Below are positions 40,457 to 49,611 of a stretch of 64,000 nt of DNA, in pieces. Made by a program: the position numbers and the translations under genes. How positions within the stretch are numbered: position 1 is the first letter of the stretch; each line of letters opens with the position of its first letter. The DNA is taken from assembly GCF_900110695.1 (NCBI RefSeq), contig NZ_FOEH01000004.1, forward strand, positions 186,001 through 250,000, in the 5' to 3' direction. Origin of the DNA: Virgibacillus subterraneus. GTDB lineage: Bacteria > Bacillota > Bacilli > Bacillales > Amphibacillaceae. Below the pieces are notes generated by a model. That model was not told where the DNA came from and made no database searches. It saw only the letters and a program-made list of their open reading frames with translations.

Positions 40457-40923
40457 TTTTGATTTTTTCCTTTCTTCTTTTCATCGATGAATGTTGCAAT
40501 AAGCACAAGAATCACACCAACTACTAAGGCCGAATCTGCTATATTAAATATTGGATAGTCATATCCAACTAGGTTGAAGTCAAAAAAGTCGACAACTTCT
40601 TTTCGAAAAAGGCGGTCTATAAAGTTACCAATTGCACCACCTAAAATAAAACTTAAGGATATAGCCAATAACTTACTATCCTTTGCATATTTTTCCATGT
40701 AATAAACAACACCAATGATCACAATTACAGTAACGATATAGAAAAAAATCATTTGCCCTTGCAATATTCCCCATGCTGCACCACTATTTCGATGTGATGT
40801 TAGGTAGAAAAAATTCTCAATCACAGTTATTTGTTCCCCAATTTCCATTGTTTTTATAATGGCCCACTTTGATAGTTGGTCAACGGCTATAATAACAAGT
40901 GCAATTATGTAATATAAAAACAT
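40453..40923 (-). CDS. lspA: Lipoprotein signal peptidase
   Basis: Type II signal peptidase that cleaves lipoprotein signal peptides in the membrane. Four membrane helices are visible. The catalytic aspartates are in [12 protein letters not shown] and [25 protein letters not shown] is also conserved. I chose ATG at 40923 (MFLYYIIAL, 156 residues), matching the family N-terminus; GGGGG lies very close to it, so the ATG at 40944 cannot be excluded. It is followed by ylyB. The ylyA gene usually between ileS and lspA is absent. Confidence 0.93.
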   Translation of the reverse strand: MFLYYIIALVIIAVDQLSKWAIIKTMEIGEQITVIENFFYLTSHRNSGAAWGILQGQMIFFYIVTVIVIIGVVYYMEKYAKDSKLLAISLSFILGGAIGNFIDRLFRKEVVDFFDFNLVGYDYPIFNIADSALVVGVILVLIATFIDEKKKGKNQK

Positions 40924-40944
40924 TTCATTTCCCCCAATTTTCAT

Positions 40945-41032
40945 TTAGAAGACTTGGCTTATCACCAAGCCTTAATGACGAGCGCCTTAACTACTATGTA
41001 GTAAGAAAGTAGTTATACTATCTTATCTGCAA
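40945..41032 (+). repeat. Dispersed repeat family A, copy A7
   Basis: AGAAGACTTGGCTTATCACCAAG, CCTTAATGACGAGCGCC, ACTATGTAGTAAGAAAGTAGTT and ACTATCTTATCTGC. Occupies the gap between the ileS terminator and the lspA start, ending 22 bases from the lspA ATG; lspA promoter sequences must lie in or next to it. Confidence 0.85.
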
Positions 41033-41069
41033 ACAAACTATTACTTTTGCATTTTACCATAGATATAGC

Positions 41070-41116
41070 AAAAGCGCCTCTTCCTTGAAAAAATTCAAAA
41101 GGAACAGGCGCTCTTA
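41070..41116 (-). terminator. Intrinsic terminator of ileS
   Basis: On the minus strand AGCGCCTGTTCCTT pairs with AAGGAAGAGGCGCT (one mismatch) followed by TTTTGC, directly after the ileS stop. Confidence 0.88.
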
Positions 41117-41124
41117 AAATCAAA

Positions 41125-43881
41125 TTATGCACTATAGTGTTCTTTCACTATATCTGCACATCGTGTACATAACTCTGGGTGATCTTTATCTTCACCAACA
41201 GTTTCTGAAGCAGTCCAGCAGCGTTCGCATTTCTCTCCGGGATGCTTTTCAACTGCTATATCAACGTAACGGTATTCAGAAGCATCAGCTGATTTTTCTG
41301 CAACAACAGCTTCGGAAACAATAAACAGTTGATGAACATTAAAGATTTCCTCTAATACTTCTTTAGTTTTCGGATCTTTTGGAACTAAGGTAATTCTGGC
41401 TTCAAGCGACTTACCAATAGTCTTTTCATTTCGAGCATCTTCTAATGCTTTTAGGACATCATCACGAACTTTCATGAAGTGATCCCATTTATCCTGGGAA
41501 TTTTCAAAGTCAGTAATTTTTCTTGGTTCTGGAATATCCGTAAGTTGAACACTTTCTTCTTCTACCCCAGGAATATATTCCCATACTTCATCTGTTGTAT
41601 GTGGAATAATTGGCGTCAGTAATTTAACAAGTGTTGTTAAGATTTCATAGTATCCTGTTTGAATACTTCTCCGACGCTTATTATCTTGTGCCTCGATATA
41701 TAGGACATCTTTTGCGAAATCCAAATAAAACGAGCTTAAATCAACCGCACAGAAATTATGAATTTGTGAAAAGATTGGTGAGTACTCAAACTTTTCATAA
41801 TTTGCACGAACATTTGAGACTAAGTTTTGCAAACGATGAACCATATAGCGATCCACTTCTTCCATTTCACTTTCAGGGACAGCATCCTTTGCTGGATCAA
41901 AGTCTGACAGATTCGCCAGCATAAAGCGAATCGTATTTCTAATTTTACGATAAGCCTCAGAAATTTGTTTCAAGATTTCCTGTGAGATTCTAACATCTGC
42001 TTGATAGTCAACAGATGATACCCATAAACGCAAGATATCAGCACCTAATTGTTTCTGAACCTTAGATGGAACCATAACATTTCCTAATGATTTACTCATC
42101 TTTCTCCCATTGCCATCAAGCACAAATCCATGACTGATAATATTTTCATATGGCGCTTTACCTGTCACCGCAACAGAAGTTGATAGTGACGAGTTGAACC
42201 AGCCACGATATTGGTCACTGCCCTCCAGATAAACATCTGCTGGACGACGGTGATCCTCCCGCCCTACAAGGACTGCTTCATGAGATGAGCCTGAATCGAA
42301 CCATACATCCATAATATCCGTTTCCTTGGTAAACTTACCGTTTGGACTATGTTCTGAAGTGTAGCCTTTAGGCAATAGGTCTTTAGCTTCCCACTCAAAC
42401 CATACGTTCGAACCATGTTCTGCAAATACCTGTGAAACATGTTCAATCGTTTCATCGGTAATAATTGGTGTGTTATCCTCCCCATAAAATACTGGAATTG
42501 GAACACCCCATGTACGTTGACGTGAAATACACCAATCTTCGCGGTCACGAACCATGTTATGAAGACGTGTTTCCCCCCATGACGGATACCAATTAATCCG
42601 ATTAATCTCATCCAAAATATTTTGGCGGAAATCTTTTATGGATGCAAACCATTGTGAGGTAGCACGGAAGATTGTTGGCTTTTTCGTACGCCAATCATGT
42701 GGGTATGAATGCGTAATAAATGTAAGCTTCAATAACGCACCAACCTCTTCAAGCCTTTCCGTAATCGGCTTGTTCGCCTGATCATAGAATAATCCTTCAA
42801 ATCCTGGAGCCTCATTGGTGAAAACACCTTTATCATCAACTGGAGACAGAGCATCCAGTCCATAAGACCTCGATACATAAAAGTCATCTTCACCATGACC
42901 TGGAGCTGTGTGGACACAACCAGTACCTGCATCTGTAGTAACGTGGTCACCAAGCATGATAAGTGAATCACGTTCATAAAATGGATGCTTTGTAACAACT
43001 TTATCTGCTTTCTCGCCTTTAAATGTTTTAACTACCTCTGGATTTTCCCATTCCAATTCTTCGGTTACCGTTTCTACTAAGTCGGAAGCAATAATATATT
43101 TTTCATTATTAACAGCAACAACGGAATACTCAAGATCTGGATGTAAACTAATTCCAAGATTGGCCGGAATAGTCCAGGGTGTAGTAGTCCAAATGATGAA
43201 TTTGTCTCCAGCATCAAGTACGCCTTTTCCATCGGTTACATCGAATGAGACATAAATGGATGGTGAACGTTTATCATGATATTCAATCTCTGCTTCAGCT
43301 AATGCTGATTCTGACGATGGTGACCAATACACAGGTTTAAGTCCTTTATAAATATACCCCTTTTTAGCCATATCACCGAAAACTCTGATTTGTGCTGCCT
43401 CATAATCTTTAGTAAGCGTGATATACGGGTTATCCCAATCACCCCGTACACCTAATTGTTTAAATTGTGTACGTTGATTATCAAGTTGCCCCATTGCGTA
43501 TTCAGCACATTTTTGTCTGAAATCAGCAATACTCATTTCCTTACGCTTAATTTTTTTCTTTTTTGTCAGTGCAGTTTCAATAGGAAGTCCATGTGTATCC
43601 CAGCCAGGCACATATGGAGCATGATATCCAGTCATTGATTTATAGCGTGTAATAAAATCCTTTAATATTTTATTTAGTGCGTGACCAATATGCAAATCAC
43701 CATTTGCGTATGGAGGGCCATCATGCAAAATAAATGATGGACGTCCTTCTGTTCTTTTTTGTACTTTTTCGTATAGTTTTTTATCATCCCACGCTTTTTG
43801 GCGCTCTGGTTCTTTATTCGGCAAATTTCCGCGCATTGGGAATTCGGTTTTTGGCATTAGCAATGTATCTTTATACTCCAC
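41125..43881 (-). CDS. ileS: Isoleucyl-tRNA synthetase
   Basis: Charges tRNA-Ile. The 918-residue class I synthetase has [17 protein letters not shown] (HIGH at 64-67), the editing domain with [21 protein letters not shown], the KMSKS loop [12 protein letters not shown] and a C-terminal zinc site CERCWTASE ... CTRCADI. The zinc-bearing C-terminus marks the bacterial, mupirocin-sensitive type. Start is GTG, eight bases after AGGAGG. It is preceded by a T-box leader and its own promoter. Confidence 0.97.
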   Translation of the reverse strand: MEYKDTLLMPKTEFPMRGNLPNKEPERQKAWDDKKLYEKVQKRTEGRPSFILHDGPPYANGDLHIGHALNKILKDFITRYKSMTGYHAPYVPGWDTHGLPIETALTKKKKIKRKEMSIADFRQKCAEYAMGQLDNQRTQFKQLGVRGDWDNPYITLTKDYEAAQIRVFGDMAKKGYIYKGLKPVYWSPSSESALAEAEIEYHDKRSPSIYVSFDVTDGKGVLDAGDKFIIWTTTPWTIPANLGISLHPDLEYSVVAVNNEKYIIASDLVETVTEELEWENPEVVKTFKGEKADKVVTKHPFYERDSLIMLGDHVTTDAGTGCVHTAPGHGEDDFYVSRSYGLDALSPVDDKGVFTNEAPGFEGLFYDQANKPITERLEEVGALLKLTFITHSYPHDWRTKKPTIFRATSQWFASIKDFRQNILDEINRINWYPSWGETRLHNMVRDREDWCISRQRTWGVPIPVFYGEDNTPIITDETIEHVSQVFAEHGSNVWFEWEAKDLLPKGYTSEHSPNGKFTKETDIMDVWFDSGSSHEAVLVGREDHRRPADVYLEGSDQYRGWFNSSLSTSVAVTGKAPYENIISHGFVLDGNGRKMSKSLGNVMVPSKVQKQLGADILRLWVSSVDYQADVRISQEILKQISEAYRKIRNTIRFMLANLSDFDPAKDAVPESEMEEVDRYMVHRLQNLVSNVRANYEKFEYSPIFSQIHNFCAVDLSSFYLDFAKDVLYIEAQDNKRRRSIQTGYYEILTTLVKLLTPIIPHTTDEVWEYIPGVEEESVQLTDIPEPRKITDFENSQDKWDHFMKVRDDVLKALEDARNEKTIGKSLEARITLVPKDPKTKEVLEEIFNVHQLFIVSEAVVAEKSADASEYRYVDIAVEKHPGEKCERCWTASETVGEDKDHPELCTRCADIVKEHYSA

Positions 43882-43913
43882 TTGTTCATCCTCCTATACA
43901 TTTCAATTTAATT

Positions 43914-44185
43914 AAAAAAAGCCCTCAAACATCCCCAAAAGGGACGAGAAGACTCGCGGTACCACCCTTATAAATTTAAAATAATGCATATTTTAAATTC
44001 ACTCGATATTCGTAACGTGAACAGACGCCCATTTCTACTTTAGTTGAATTCAAAATGGGTACTCAAGAGTGATTTTCTGAAGTATTACTGTATCAGGCTT
44101 CCACCGGTTCCCGACTCGCTAAACAGCAATTACATTCATACTGCCTCTATCATCGTAGTTTTCATTTGCATATAACATTTGTGTA
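43914..44185 (-). promoter_or_regulatory. T-box riboswitch leader of ileS (isoleucine specifier)
   Basis: On the minus strand the invariant T-box GGGTGGTACCGCG (43955-43967) is followed by a terminator hairpin and seven T (43914-43920). Stem I lies upstream; the specifier triplet appears to be AUC (complement of 44071-44073) in AAAATCACTCTTGAGT, matching isoleucine and the gene controlled. Uncharged tRNA-Ile would bind and allow read-through. Confidence 0.92.
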
Positions 44186-44191
44186 TAATGA

Positions 44192-44220
44192 ATTATATGT
44201 AAAATTCCATAAAACGTCAA
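44192..44220 (-). promoter_or_regulatory. Predicted sigma-A promoter of the ileS T-box transcript
   Basis: TTGACG (44215-44220) and a perfect TATAAT (44192-44197) on the minus strand are separated by 17 bases. The -35 box lies just after the divIVA stop codon. Confidence 0.85.
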
Positions 44221-44223
44221 GGC

Positions 44224-44730
44224 TTATGATTCTTTATCTGCAGCAGCCTCAAGCTCTCCGCCAAACTCTGCGTCGAACAATTCTTCCCAGTCATCTGTAC
44301 CTATCATTTCTAATTGAGCCTCAACAAGCATTTTTAAACGGGTTCGGAATACTTTAGCTTGTTTTTTTAACTCTTCAACATCCATTGATATACGGCGGGA
44401 TTTATTAAGGGCTTCATTAATAATGCGATCAGCGTTTTTCTCAGCTTCTTTAATAATTAATTTGGATTCTTTAGTAGCGTTCCCTTTAACTTCTTCCGCT
44501 GTTTCCTGAGCAACCAAAATGGATTTATTTAATGTTGTCTCAATATTGGTAAAATGACCAAGCTTTTCATTTAACTGCTCAACTTTTTCTGTTAAATCTT
44601 TTTTCTCACGAATTGCCATCTCATAATCTTTTATTACCTGATCCAGAAATTCATTGACCTCATCTTCATCATATCCACGAAAACTTCTTGTAAACTCTTT
44701 ATTGTGAATATCTAATGGTGTTAATGACAC
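44224..44730 (-). CDS. divIVA: Cell division initiation protein DivIVA
   Basis: Coiled-coil scaffold that gathers at curved membrane, positioning the division site and, in sporulation, the chromosome pole. It has the conserved N-terminal lipid-binding domain SLTPLDIHNKEFTRSFRGYD, then EDEVNEFLDQVIKDYE and long heptad-rich helices to an acidic C-terminus. I chose GTG at 44730 (168 residues) because AAGGAGG lies eight bases upstream; the GTG at 44739 would directly abut that site. It is last in the ylm division cluster. Confidence 0.95.
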   Translation of the reverse strand: MSLTPLDIHNKEFTRSFRGYDEDEVNEFLDQVIKDYEMAIREKKDLTEKVEQLNEKLGHFTNIETTLNKSILVAQETAEEVKGNATKESKLIIKEAEKNADRIINEALNKSRRISMDVEELKKQAKVFRTRLKMLVEAQLEMIGTDDWEELFDAEFGGELEAAADKES

Positions 44731-44839
44731 GTAGGCCACCTCCTTAAAAATTTTAACCCAATTATATATTAAAATAAATAAAATCCTATATTACGTCTTT
44801 ATTCGACATAAAATTAAATTATCCTTCAAATAATCGAAA

Positions 44840-45616
44840 TTAATTTAAAATAGCAGTAGTAATTCTGTGTTTATCTTTTTTTGTAAGCCCATTAATGCGA
44901 ATAAGCTTACTTCTGCCCTTACCTCTCAAAGAAAGCATATCTCCTTCAGCAAGCATAAACTTCCCATCGTCAACTACTCTGAAATTAACTTTCACATAAC
45001 GCTTAGCAATAAATTCTGAAGCATCTTTTCTGGAAATGTTGTAAATTGCCTTTAGAACGGCATCTAACCTCAATGCTGACACTGTCTGTTCTGTTTCTAT
45101 CCACTCTGTTTCCTTTTTAATAATTGATGTCATCGGCTTTTCTACAAGCTTAATTGTTGCCTTCTTGATCGCTGTAAGATTTGCAAATACATATGCAGCT
45201 ATTTCGTCCGCCACCACGATTTGAATCGTTCCATTATCAACGGTTATATCACCAAGTTTTTTTCGTTTGATCCCTAAAGATAAAAATGCCCCCATGACAT
45301 CTCCGTGCGTTAAAGTGACAAATTTTTCATGATAAGATGCTTGCATTAGTATGAGCTGAAAGGATTCATCAGTCACTTCTTCATAGAATGGTGCAATAAT
45401 AGCACGCTTTCTCTCTGCGAATTCGCTGCCACCATTCTGATAAAGTTTCAATTCTTCATTGCTCGTCCCAATTAACATAGCAACAATTTGTTGTTCCCTG
45501 GGATCGAGAAAATCGGTTACCTTGTGCTGAAATGTTTTCTCAACTTGATCTATCCAGGACAATACATTATCTATAAATGGGTGCTCTTCTTTTCTGAAAT
45601 GCTGATAAATATCCAC
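44840..45616 (-). CDS. ylmH: RNA-binding S4 domain protein YlmH
   Basis: A 258-residue protein with a C-terminal S4 RNA-binding domain (about 182-258: LRLDAVLKAIYNISRKDASE, KRYVKVNFRVV) and an N-terminal domain typical of YlmH. B. subtilis YlmH has been linked to the ribosome quality control pathway with RqcH, whose gene also lies in this window at 23627. It is in the conserved cluster between yggT and divIVA. Confidence 0.92.
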   Translation of the reverse strand: MDIYQHFRKEEHPFIDNVLSWIDQVEKTFQHKVTDFLDPREQQIVAMLIGTSNEELKLYQNGGSEFAERKRAIIAPFYEEVTDESFQLILMQASYHEKFVTLTHGDVMGAFLSLGIKRKKLGDITVDNGTIQIVVADEIAAYVFANLTAIKKATIKLVEKPMTSIIKKETEWIETEQTVSALRLDAVLKAIYNISRKDASEFIAKRYVKVNFRVVDDGKFMLAEGDMLSLRGKGRSKLIRINGLTKKDKHRITTAILN

Positions 45617-45627
45617 GTTTATCTACC

Positions 45628-45903
45628 TTAAAACCAACCCATTAGCATATTGAATAATACAGGTAACCCATATGCTCGTGCGAAGAACAATACAAAAATC
45701 CCTACAATTGGTGATAAATCAATCATTCCAAGTGGTGGTATAATCTTTCGAAAAGGTTCCAGATACGGTTCACAAATCTTTGTCAGAAAACTACCAAACG
45801 CAGATTCCCGAGCTCCTGGAAACCATGACATAAAAATATAAATAATTAAAGCATAACTATAAATCTCAAGTGCATAAAATAATACCATATAAATTGATTC
45901 CAT
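45628..45903 (-). CDS. ylmG: YggT-family membrane protein (YlmG)
   Basis: A 91-residue membrane protein with two hydrophobic helices separated by the conserved FLTKICEPYLEPFRKIIPPLG loop and SPIVGIFVLFFAR. Family members are linked genetically to division or cofactor assembly; function is not settled. It is located between sepF and ylmH, with gaps of six and 11 bases. Confidence 0.9.
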   Translation of the reverse strand: MESIYMVLFYALEIYSYALIIYIFMSWFPGARESAFGSFLTKICEPYLEPFRKIIPPLGMIDLSPIVGIFVLFFARAYGLPVLFNMLMGWF

Positions 45904-45909
45904 TAATGC

Positions 45910-46344
45910 CTACCATCCTTTTTCAAATTCGTCATCTTCAACAAATGATTCTGTAATTGTTCCCGACACATCTACATTCTCAGGGGTACATAGGAATGTT
46001 TGTGCACCTAATTTTTGTATATCACCACTAACGGCATATACTGTTCCACTTAAGAAATCAACAATACGTTTTGCCTGCTCATGATCAACACGTTGTAAAT
46101 TTATAACTACCGCTCGTCTATTAACAACATTGTCTGCTATTTCCTGTGCTTCATTATAATTTCGTGGCTCAGACAATACTACTTTAGATGACGGTTGTTG
46201 CATACTAGCCAGGTTAACTACATTTTGATTCTTTCGTTTCTGATTACCAGCATCATCTGGAACATTCTCTTCTGGTTGTTCCTCAAAGTATTCGTACTCG
46301 TCATCCATTGTAAAAAAAGTCTTAATCTTATTCTTCATACTCAT
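45910..46344 (-). CDS. sepF: Cell division protein SepF
   Basis: Binds the C-terminal peptide of FtsZ and the membrane, forming rings that support septum shape. The 144-residue protein has an N-terminal amphipathic membrane helix ([20 protein letters not shown]), a low-complexity linker and the globular domain [19 protein letters not shown] ... [20 protein letters not shown]. Its own FtsZ partner, at 51758, ends [12 protein letters not shown], a standard binding tail. Confidence 0.95.
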   Translation of the reverse strand: MSMKNKIKTFFTMDDEYEYFEEQPEENVPDDAGNQKRKNQNVVNLASMQQPSSKVVLSEPRNYNEAQEIADNVVNRRAVVINLQRVDHEQAKRIVDFLSGTVYAVSGDIQKLGAQTFLCTPENVDVSGTITESFVEDDEFEKGW

Positions 46345-46356
46345 TATTTCACCCCG

Positions 46357-47034
46357 CTATTTGAAAGATCCAACTAATTTTGAACCAATTCGTATATGTG
46401 TTGCCCCTTCTTCAATGGCAAGTTGATAATCATTACTCATACCCATAGATAAATACTTACAAGGGGCATGAGCAAGTTGCTCACTCCTAACTTCATCCCT
46501 CAATGAAGTAAGTTTTTTAAAAATGTCACGTAAGAATTCTTGGTTTTCCATATGTGGAGCCATTGTCATTAGACCTACTACCCTAATATTCTCAAAAATT
46601 GCCAACGAAGAAATAAATGAAAGAACATTTTCAGGACTAAGACCATGTTTGGATTCTTCACCACTTACATTTACTTGAACAAAACAGTCCATTGGGGTTG
46701 TCGCGCGTTTGTTAATTTCCTTCGCAAGCGACTTGCGATCCAATGAATGAATCGCATCCACTTTATCAATTATTTCTTTTACTTTTCGTGATTGTAATGT
46801 ACCGATAAAGTGCCAAGAGGCTTGATCTTGTATGTAATTATATTTTTCCAGAAAACCTTCCAGCCGATTTTCGCCAAGATTTTTAATTCCAGCGTTTATC
46901 GTTTCTTCTGTTCGCTCTATTGTAACATATTTCGTGACGCCAATAATGGTTATTTCGTCGGGATTTCGATTACTTTTCTCGCATGCTTGTCTAATATTGC
47001 TTTTTATTTCATTCAGATTTGTTACTACTTCCAT
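46357..47034 (-). CDS. ylmE: YggS-family pyridoxal phosphate homeostasis protein
   Basis: PLP-binding TIM-barrel protein (COG0325) that buffers free pyridoxal phosphate and affects amino acid balance. The PLP lysine is in IIGVTKYVTIE near residue 32; HFIGTLQSRKVKEI and LSMGMSNDYQLAIEEGATHIRIG are conserved. I chose ATG at 47034 (MEVVTNLNEI, 225 residues), 11 bases from AAGGAG; upstream in-frame starts at 47055 (TTG) and 47043 have ribosome binding sites too close or none. Confidence 0.92.
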   Translation of the reverse strand: MEVVTNLNEIKSNIRQACEKSNRNPDEITIIGVTKYVTIERTEETINAGIKNLGENRLEGFLEKYNYIQDQASWHFIGTLQSRKVKEIIDKVDAIHSLDRKSLAKEINKRATTPMDCFVQVNVSGEESKHGLSPENVLSFISSLAIFENIRVVGLMTMAPHMENQEFLRDIFKKLTSLRDEVRSEQLAHAPCKYLSMGMSNDYQLAIEEGATHIRIGSKLVGSFK

Positions 47035-47061
47035 TATTACCATTGCTCCTTCCAAGTATAA

Positions 47062-47871
47062 TCATGTTGCATAGCCAATATACCCTAGCATTCTACCTGT
47101 TTTACCATGATCACGTCGATGTGAAAAAAATAACTCATTATCACTGAATGTGCAATATTTTGTAACCTCTATATTATGACGAAGAACCCCTTGTTGTAAA
47201 AGGATTTCGACATTTAATTGCTTTAAGTCCAATAAATAGCGATTATTTTCTTTTGGAATGACAGTTTTTCCAATGTAACTATCTGGTATTTGTCCAATAA
47301 CCTTTTCATCAACCTCGTAAACCTCTTGAGATATACATGGTCCTATTGTAACTAGAAGGTTATCTGTGTTTACTCCAACTGACTTAAACATATCCACCAT
47401 TTTTTCACTTATACCGTGGACTGTCCCTTTCCACCCTGCGTGTGCTATACCTATATAACCCGTTTCCGGATCGAAAAAATACAATGGAACGCAATCAGCA
47501 AAAAACGCAGTGCACAATATACCAGCGCGATTTGTTATAAGGCCATCAATGTCATTTAATGAAGACTGGTAAGATGCTGCACCCTTTCCTCTATCCTCTT
47601 CCTTAATAATGTGTACATTCGTGTGATGTGTTTGTTCCCCGGAAACCCATGACTCTAAAGGTATATTTATCTCCTTAGCTAAAGTCTGTCTATTCGCTAA
47701 AACATCTTCCTGATTATCAGGTACGTGCAAACCAAGGTTTAACGTATTAAACGGGGATTGGCTCTGTCCGCCATTACGAGTTGTAAAACCAACTTTTAAA
47801 TTCTTATTTAATGTCTGCCATTTATCAATTTGCAAATAAGCTTCTTCGTTATGCTGGAAGGTATCAGCCAT
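47062..47871 (-). CDS. pgeF: Purine nucleoside phosphorylase / laccase-domain protein YlmD (YfiH family)
   Basis: Member of the YfiH (Cu-oxidase_4) family; homologues have adenosine phosphorylase and deaminase activity, and E. coli PgeF edits mis-made peptidoglycan precursors. The 269-residue protein has the metal/active-site residues in GEQTHHTNV, FADCVPLYFFDP and GIAHAGWKGTVHGI. It lies between ylmC and ylmE, the usual order. Confidence 0.9.
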   Translation of the reverse strand: MADTFQHNEEAYLQIDKWQTLNKNLKVGFTTRNGGQSQSPFNTLNLGLHVPDNQEDVLANRQTLAKEINIPLESWVSGEQTHHTNVHIIKEEDRGKGAASYQSSLNDIDGLITNRAGILCTAFFADCVPLYFFDPETGYIGIAHAGWKGTVHGISEKMVDMFKSVGVNTDNLLVTIGPCISQEVYEVDEKVIGQIPDSYIGKTVIPKENNRYLLDLKQLNVEILLQQGVLRHNIEVTKYCTFSDNELFFSHRRDHGKTGRMLGYIGYAT

Positions 47872-47924
47872 ATTAGTACCTCCTTGATATAGTATGTTAG
47901 CACTATCTTATCATAATTTCTCCA

Positions 47925-48200
47925 TCATTCGATAAGCTTTTGTTCTGGATAGAGGGTTGGAGTATTCACGTCCCTTATTAGAATAACGTCTGAGCCAATC
48001 GTTTCAATATTGTACCATGGTATTACCAGCTCTCCAGGTTTCCCAAATAATCCTGCTTTTTTATCTTTCGCAATAATAATTAATGCTGTGATTTTACCGT
48101 TGTCTCCATTAATTTCTAAATCCGAAATATGCCCAAGCCTTCTGCCATCATTAATGACGATAACCTCTTTAATTTGAAGATCGGTTAACTTTATCATCAT
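47925..48200 (-). CDS. ylmC: YlmC/YmxH family PRC-barrel protein
   Basis: A 91-residue protein with a PRC-barrel fold (LTDLQIKEVIVINDGRRLGH, ISDLEINGDNGKITALII, FGKPGELVIPWYNIETIGSD). Its role is not known beyond sporulation linkage; it usually lies next to sigG. The start is the first of two ATG codons. In B. subtilis ylmA separates it from sigG; here ylmA is absent and the gap holds a repeat and structured non-coding DNA. Confidence 0.9.
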   Translation of the reverse strand: MMIKLTDLQIKEVIVINDGRRLGHISDLEINGDNGKITALIIIAKDKKAGLFGKPGELVIPWYNIETIGSDVILIRDVNTPTLYPEQKLIE

Positions 48201-48340
48201 GACTCACCTGCCTTAATAATGATATATATGCAAAGAATTAGCAAAAAAAACTTGAAAGTTAGAGCAAAATTAAATTTCCTTCTATTTATACAATCGAATT
48301 TAGATTAGAAAAAGTAGCATGAAAAATAAAAATGTATTTA

Positions 48341-48424
48341 TAACTTCGCTTATCACCAAGCTTGTATAGCGAATTCCTTAGTTGCACTTATGCATAAAAA
48401 GGGATTTATACTTTCTTGACTGCA
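48341..48424 (+). repeat. Dispersed repeat family A, copy A8
   Basis: AACTTCGCTTATCACCAAG, TAGCGAATTCCTTAGTTG, CACTTATGCATAAAAAGG and TATACTTTCTTGACTGC. It abuts the T-tract of the sigG terminator. Confidence 0.82.
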
Positions 48425-48458
48425 AAAAAAGACACCAAACACAGTTGGCTTGGCGTCT
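48424..48458 (-). terminator. Intrinsic terminator downstream of sigG
   Basis: On the minus strand AGACGCCAA pairs with TTGGTGTCT (one G-U) around an 11-base loop, followed by seven T. It lies about 240 bases beyond the sigG stop, so a long 3' untranslated region is implied. Confidence 0.82.
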
Positions 48459-48554
48459 GAATATATATAAAAGTAACTTTTAGCAAGTCAATCCTTACGT
48501 CTCTATTTTCAAAGTACGTGCTAGTACAGTTGTTAGCCCAAAACTGATTAGTTT

Positions 48555-48690
48555 TAAAATGTAACGGCGCTGCTTCCACTTCTGATCAGACTAGCTCCGT
48601 GGGCTAGTGACTCATGACGTAAGCAATAGTCACTTGAGTGCTCTACTGACTTTTGTTTCGCATGTCATCACTGACCAAACCCGCTTCGCT
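48555..48690. other. Structured non-coding segment 3' of sigG
   Basis: GC-richer, hairpin-dense sequence, for example CTAGC-tccgtgg-GCTAG (48591-48607) and GTGACT ... AGTCAC. It has no ORF with a ribosome binding site. It would be transcribed as part of the sigG 3' untranslated region. It resembles dispersed intergenic elements seen in Bacillaceae in style, but no second copy is visible in this window. Confidence 0.45.
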
Positions 48691-48695
48691 TTTCA

Positions 48696-49475
48696 TCATT
48701 CAAACATTTGTTTGTTCATTTGGGAAATAGCTGCTTTTTCCAGGCGTGATACTTGTGCCTGTGATATTCCGATTTCATCTGCTACTTCCATTTGTGTTTT
48801 TCCTTGGAAAAAACGTTTATTTAAGATCATTTTTTCTCGCTCATTTAAACGGTACATTCCTTCTTTCAACGATAGCTTATCAACCCACATTGAGTCCTTA
48901 TCCGAATCATCGCTGATCTGATCCATTACATATATAGGATCACCACCATCATTGTAAATTGGTTCGAATAAGGAAACCGGATCTTGTATGGCATCCATCG
49001 CAAAGACAATATCTGAATGAGGGATACCCATTTCCTCAGCAATTTCCATAGGAGTTGGCTCTTTTGAAGATTCACTAATTAACTTCTCCCTCACCTGTAA
49101 TGCTTTATAGGCTATATCACGTAATGATCTAGAAACTCTAATCGGATTATTATCACGCAAATACCGTCTGATCTCACCAATAATCATCGGAACAGCATAC
49201 GTGGAAAACCTAACATTATGTCCTAAATCAAAATTATCAATTGATTTCATAAGTCCAATACAACCTACTTGGAACAGATCATCAACGTACTCTCCACGAT
49301 TATTAAATCGCTGAATCACACTTAATACGAGCCGTAAATTTCCATTAACAAGTTCCTCTCTCGCTGATATGTCGCCTTCCTGCATTTTTTTGAACAACTT
49401 GCGCATTTCGTCATTCTTTAGTACAGGTAACTTAGATGTATCAACACCACAAATCTCAACTTTATGTCTAGTCAT
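48696..49475 (-). CDS. sigG: RNA polymerase sigma-G factor (late forespore)
   Basis: Directs late forespore transcription in the engulfed spore. The 259-residue sigma-70 family protein shows the anti-sigma contact region MTRHKVEICGVDTSKLPVL, region 2 with LRLVLSVIQRFNNRGEYVDD, LFQVGCIGLMKSIDNFD and FSTYAVPMIIGEIRRYLRDN, and region 4 ending QMEVADEIGISQAQVSRLEK. It is directly downstream of sigE, as in B. subtilis. The ATG is preceded by GGAGGG and, further up, by a stable hairpin that may tune translation. Confidence 0.97.
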   Translation of the reverse strand: MTRHKVEICGVDTSKLPVLKNDEMRKLFKKMQEGDISAREELVNGNLRLVLSVIQRFNNRGEYVDDLFQVGCIGLMKSIDNFDLGHNVRFSTYAVPMIIGEIRRYLRDNNPIRVSRSLRDIAYKALQVREKLISESSKEPTPMEIAEEMGIPHSDIVFAMDAIQDPVSLFEPIYNDGGDPIYVMDQISDDSDKDSMWVDKLSLKEGMYRLNEREKMILNKRFFQGKTQMEVADEIGISQAQVSRLEKAAISQMNKQMFE

Positions 49476-49496
49476 TCTGTTCTACCCTCCCGGATT

Positions 49497-49524
49497 GGAG
49501 ATGCTGTTCATGGACAGTATCTCC
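49497..49524 (-). promoter_or_regulatory. Hairpin in the sigG 5' leader
   Basis: GGAGATGCTGT (49497-49507) faces ACAGTATCTCC (49514-49524) with one mismatch and a six-base loop. On the minus strand it ends six bases before the GGGAGGG ribosome binding site of sigG and has no T-run, so it is not a terminator. Its CTCC arm could alternatively pair with the GGAG of the ribosome binding site. Confidence 0.6.
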
Positions 49525-49560
49525 CCGTAGAGGATTTTTTATGCAAAGTTATTCAGTACA

Positions 49561-49611
49561 AAAATGGTCTAAATACACCTAATTTCTTGCCGCAGTATGT
49601 CAGACCATTTT
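49561..49611 (-). terminator. Terminator-like hairpin at the end of sigE
   Basis: On the minus strand AAAATGGTCT (overlapping the last codons and TGA of sigE) pairs with AGACCATTTT, with a long loop of about 31 bases, followed by a short T-run. Read-through into sigG is likely partial. Confidence 0.55.

Noticed and set aside
49530-49560. Forespore (sigma-G/F) promoter for sigG
   Set aside because: TGCATA and TGAATA -35-like sequences exist on the minus strand, but no -10 box at the proper 14-16 base spacing was convincing.
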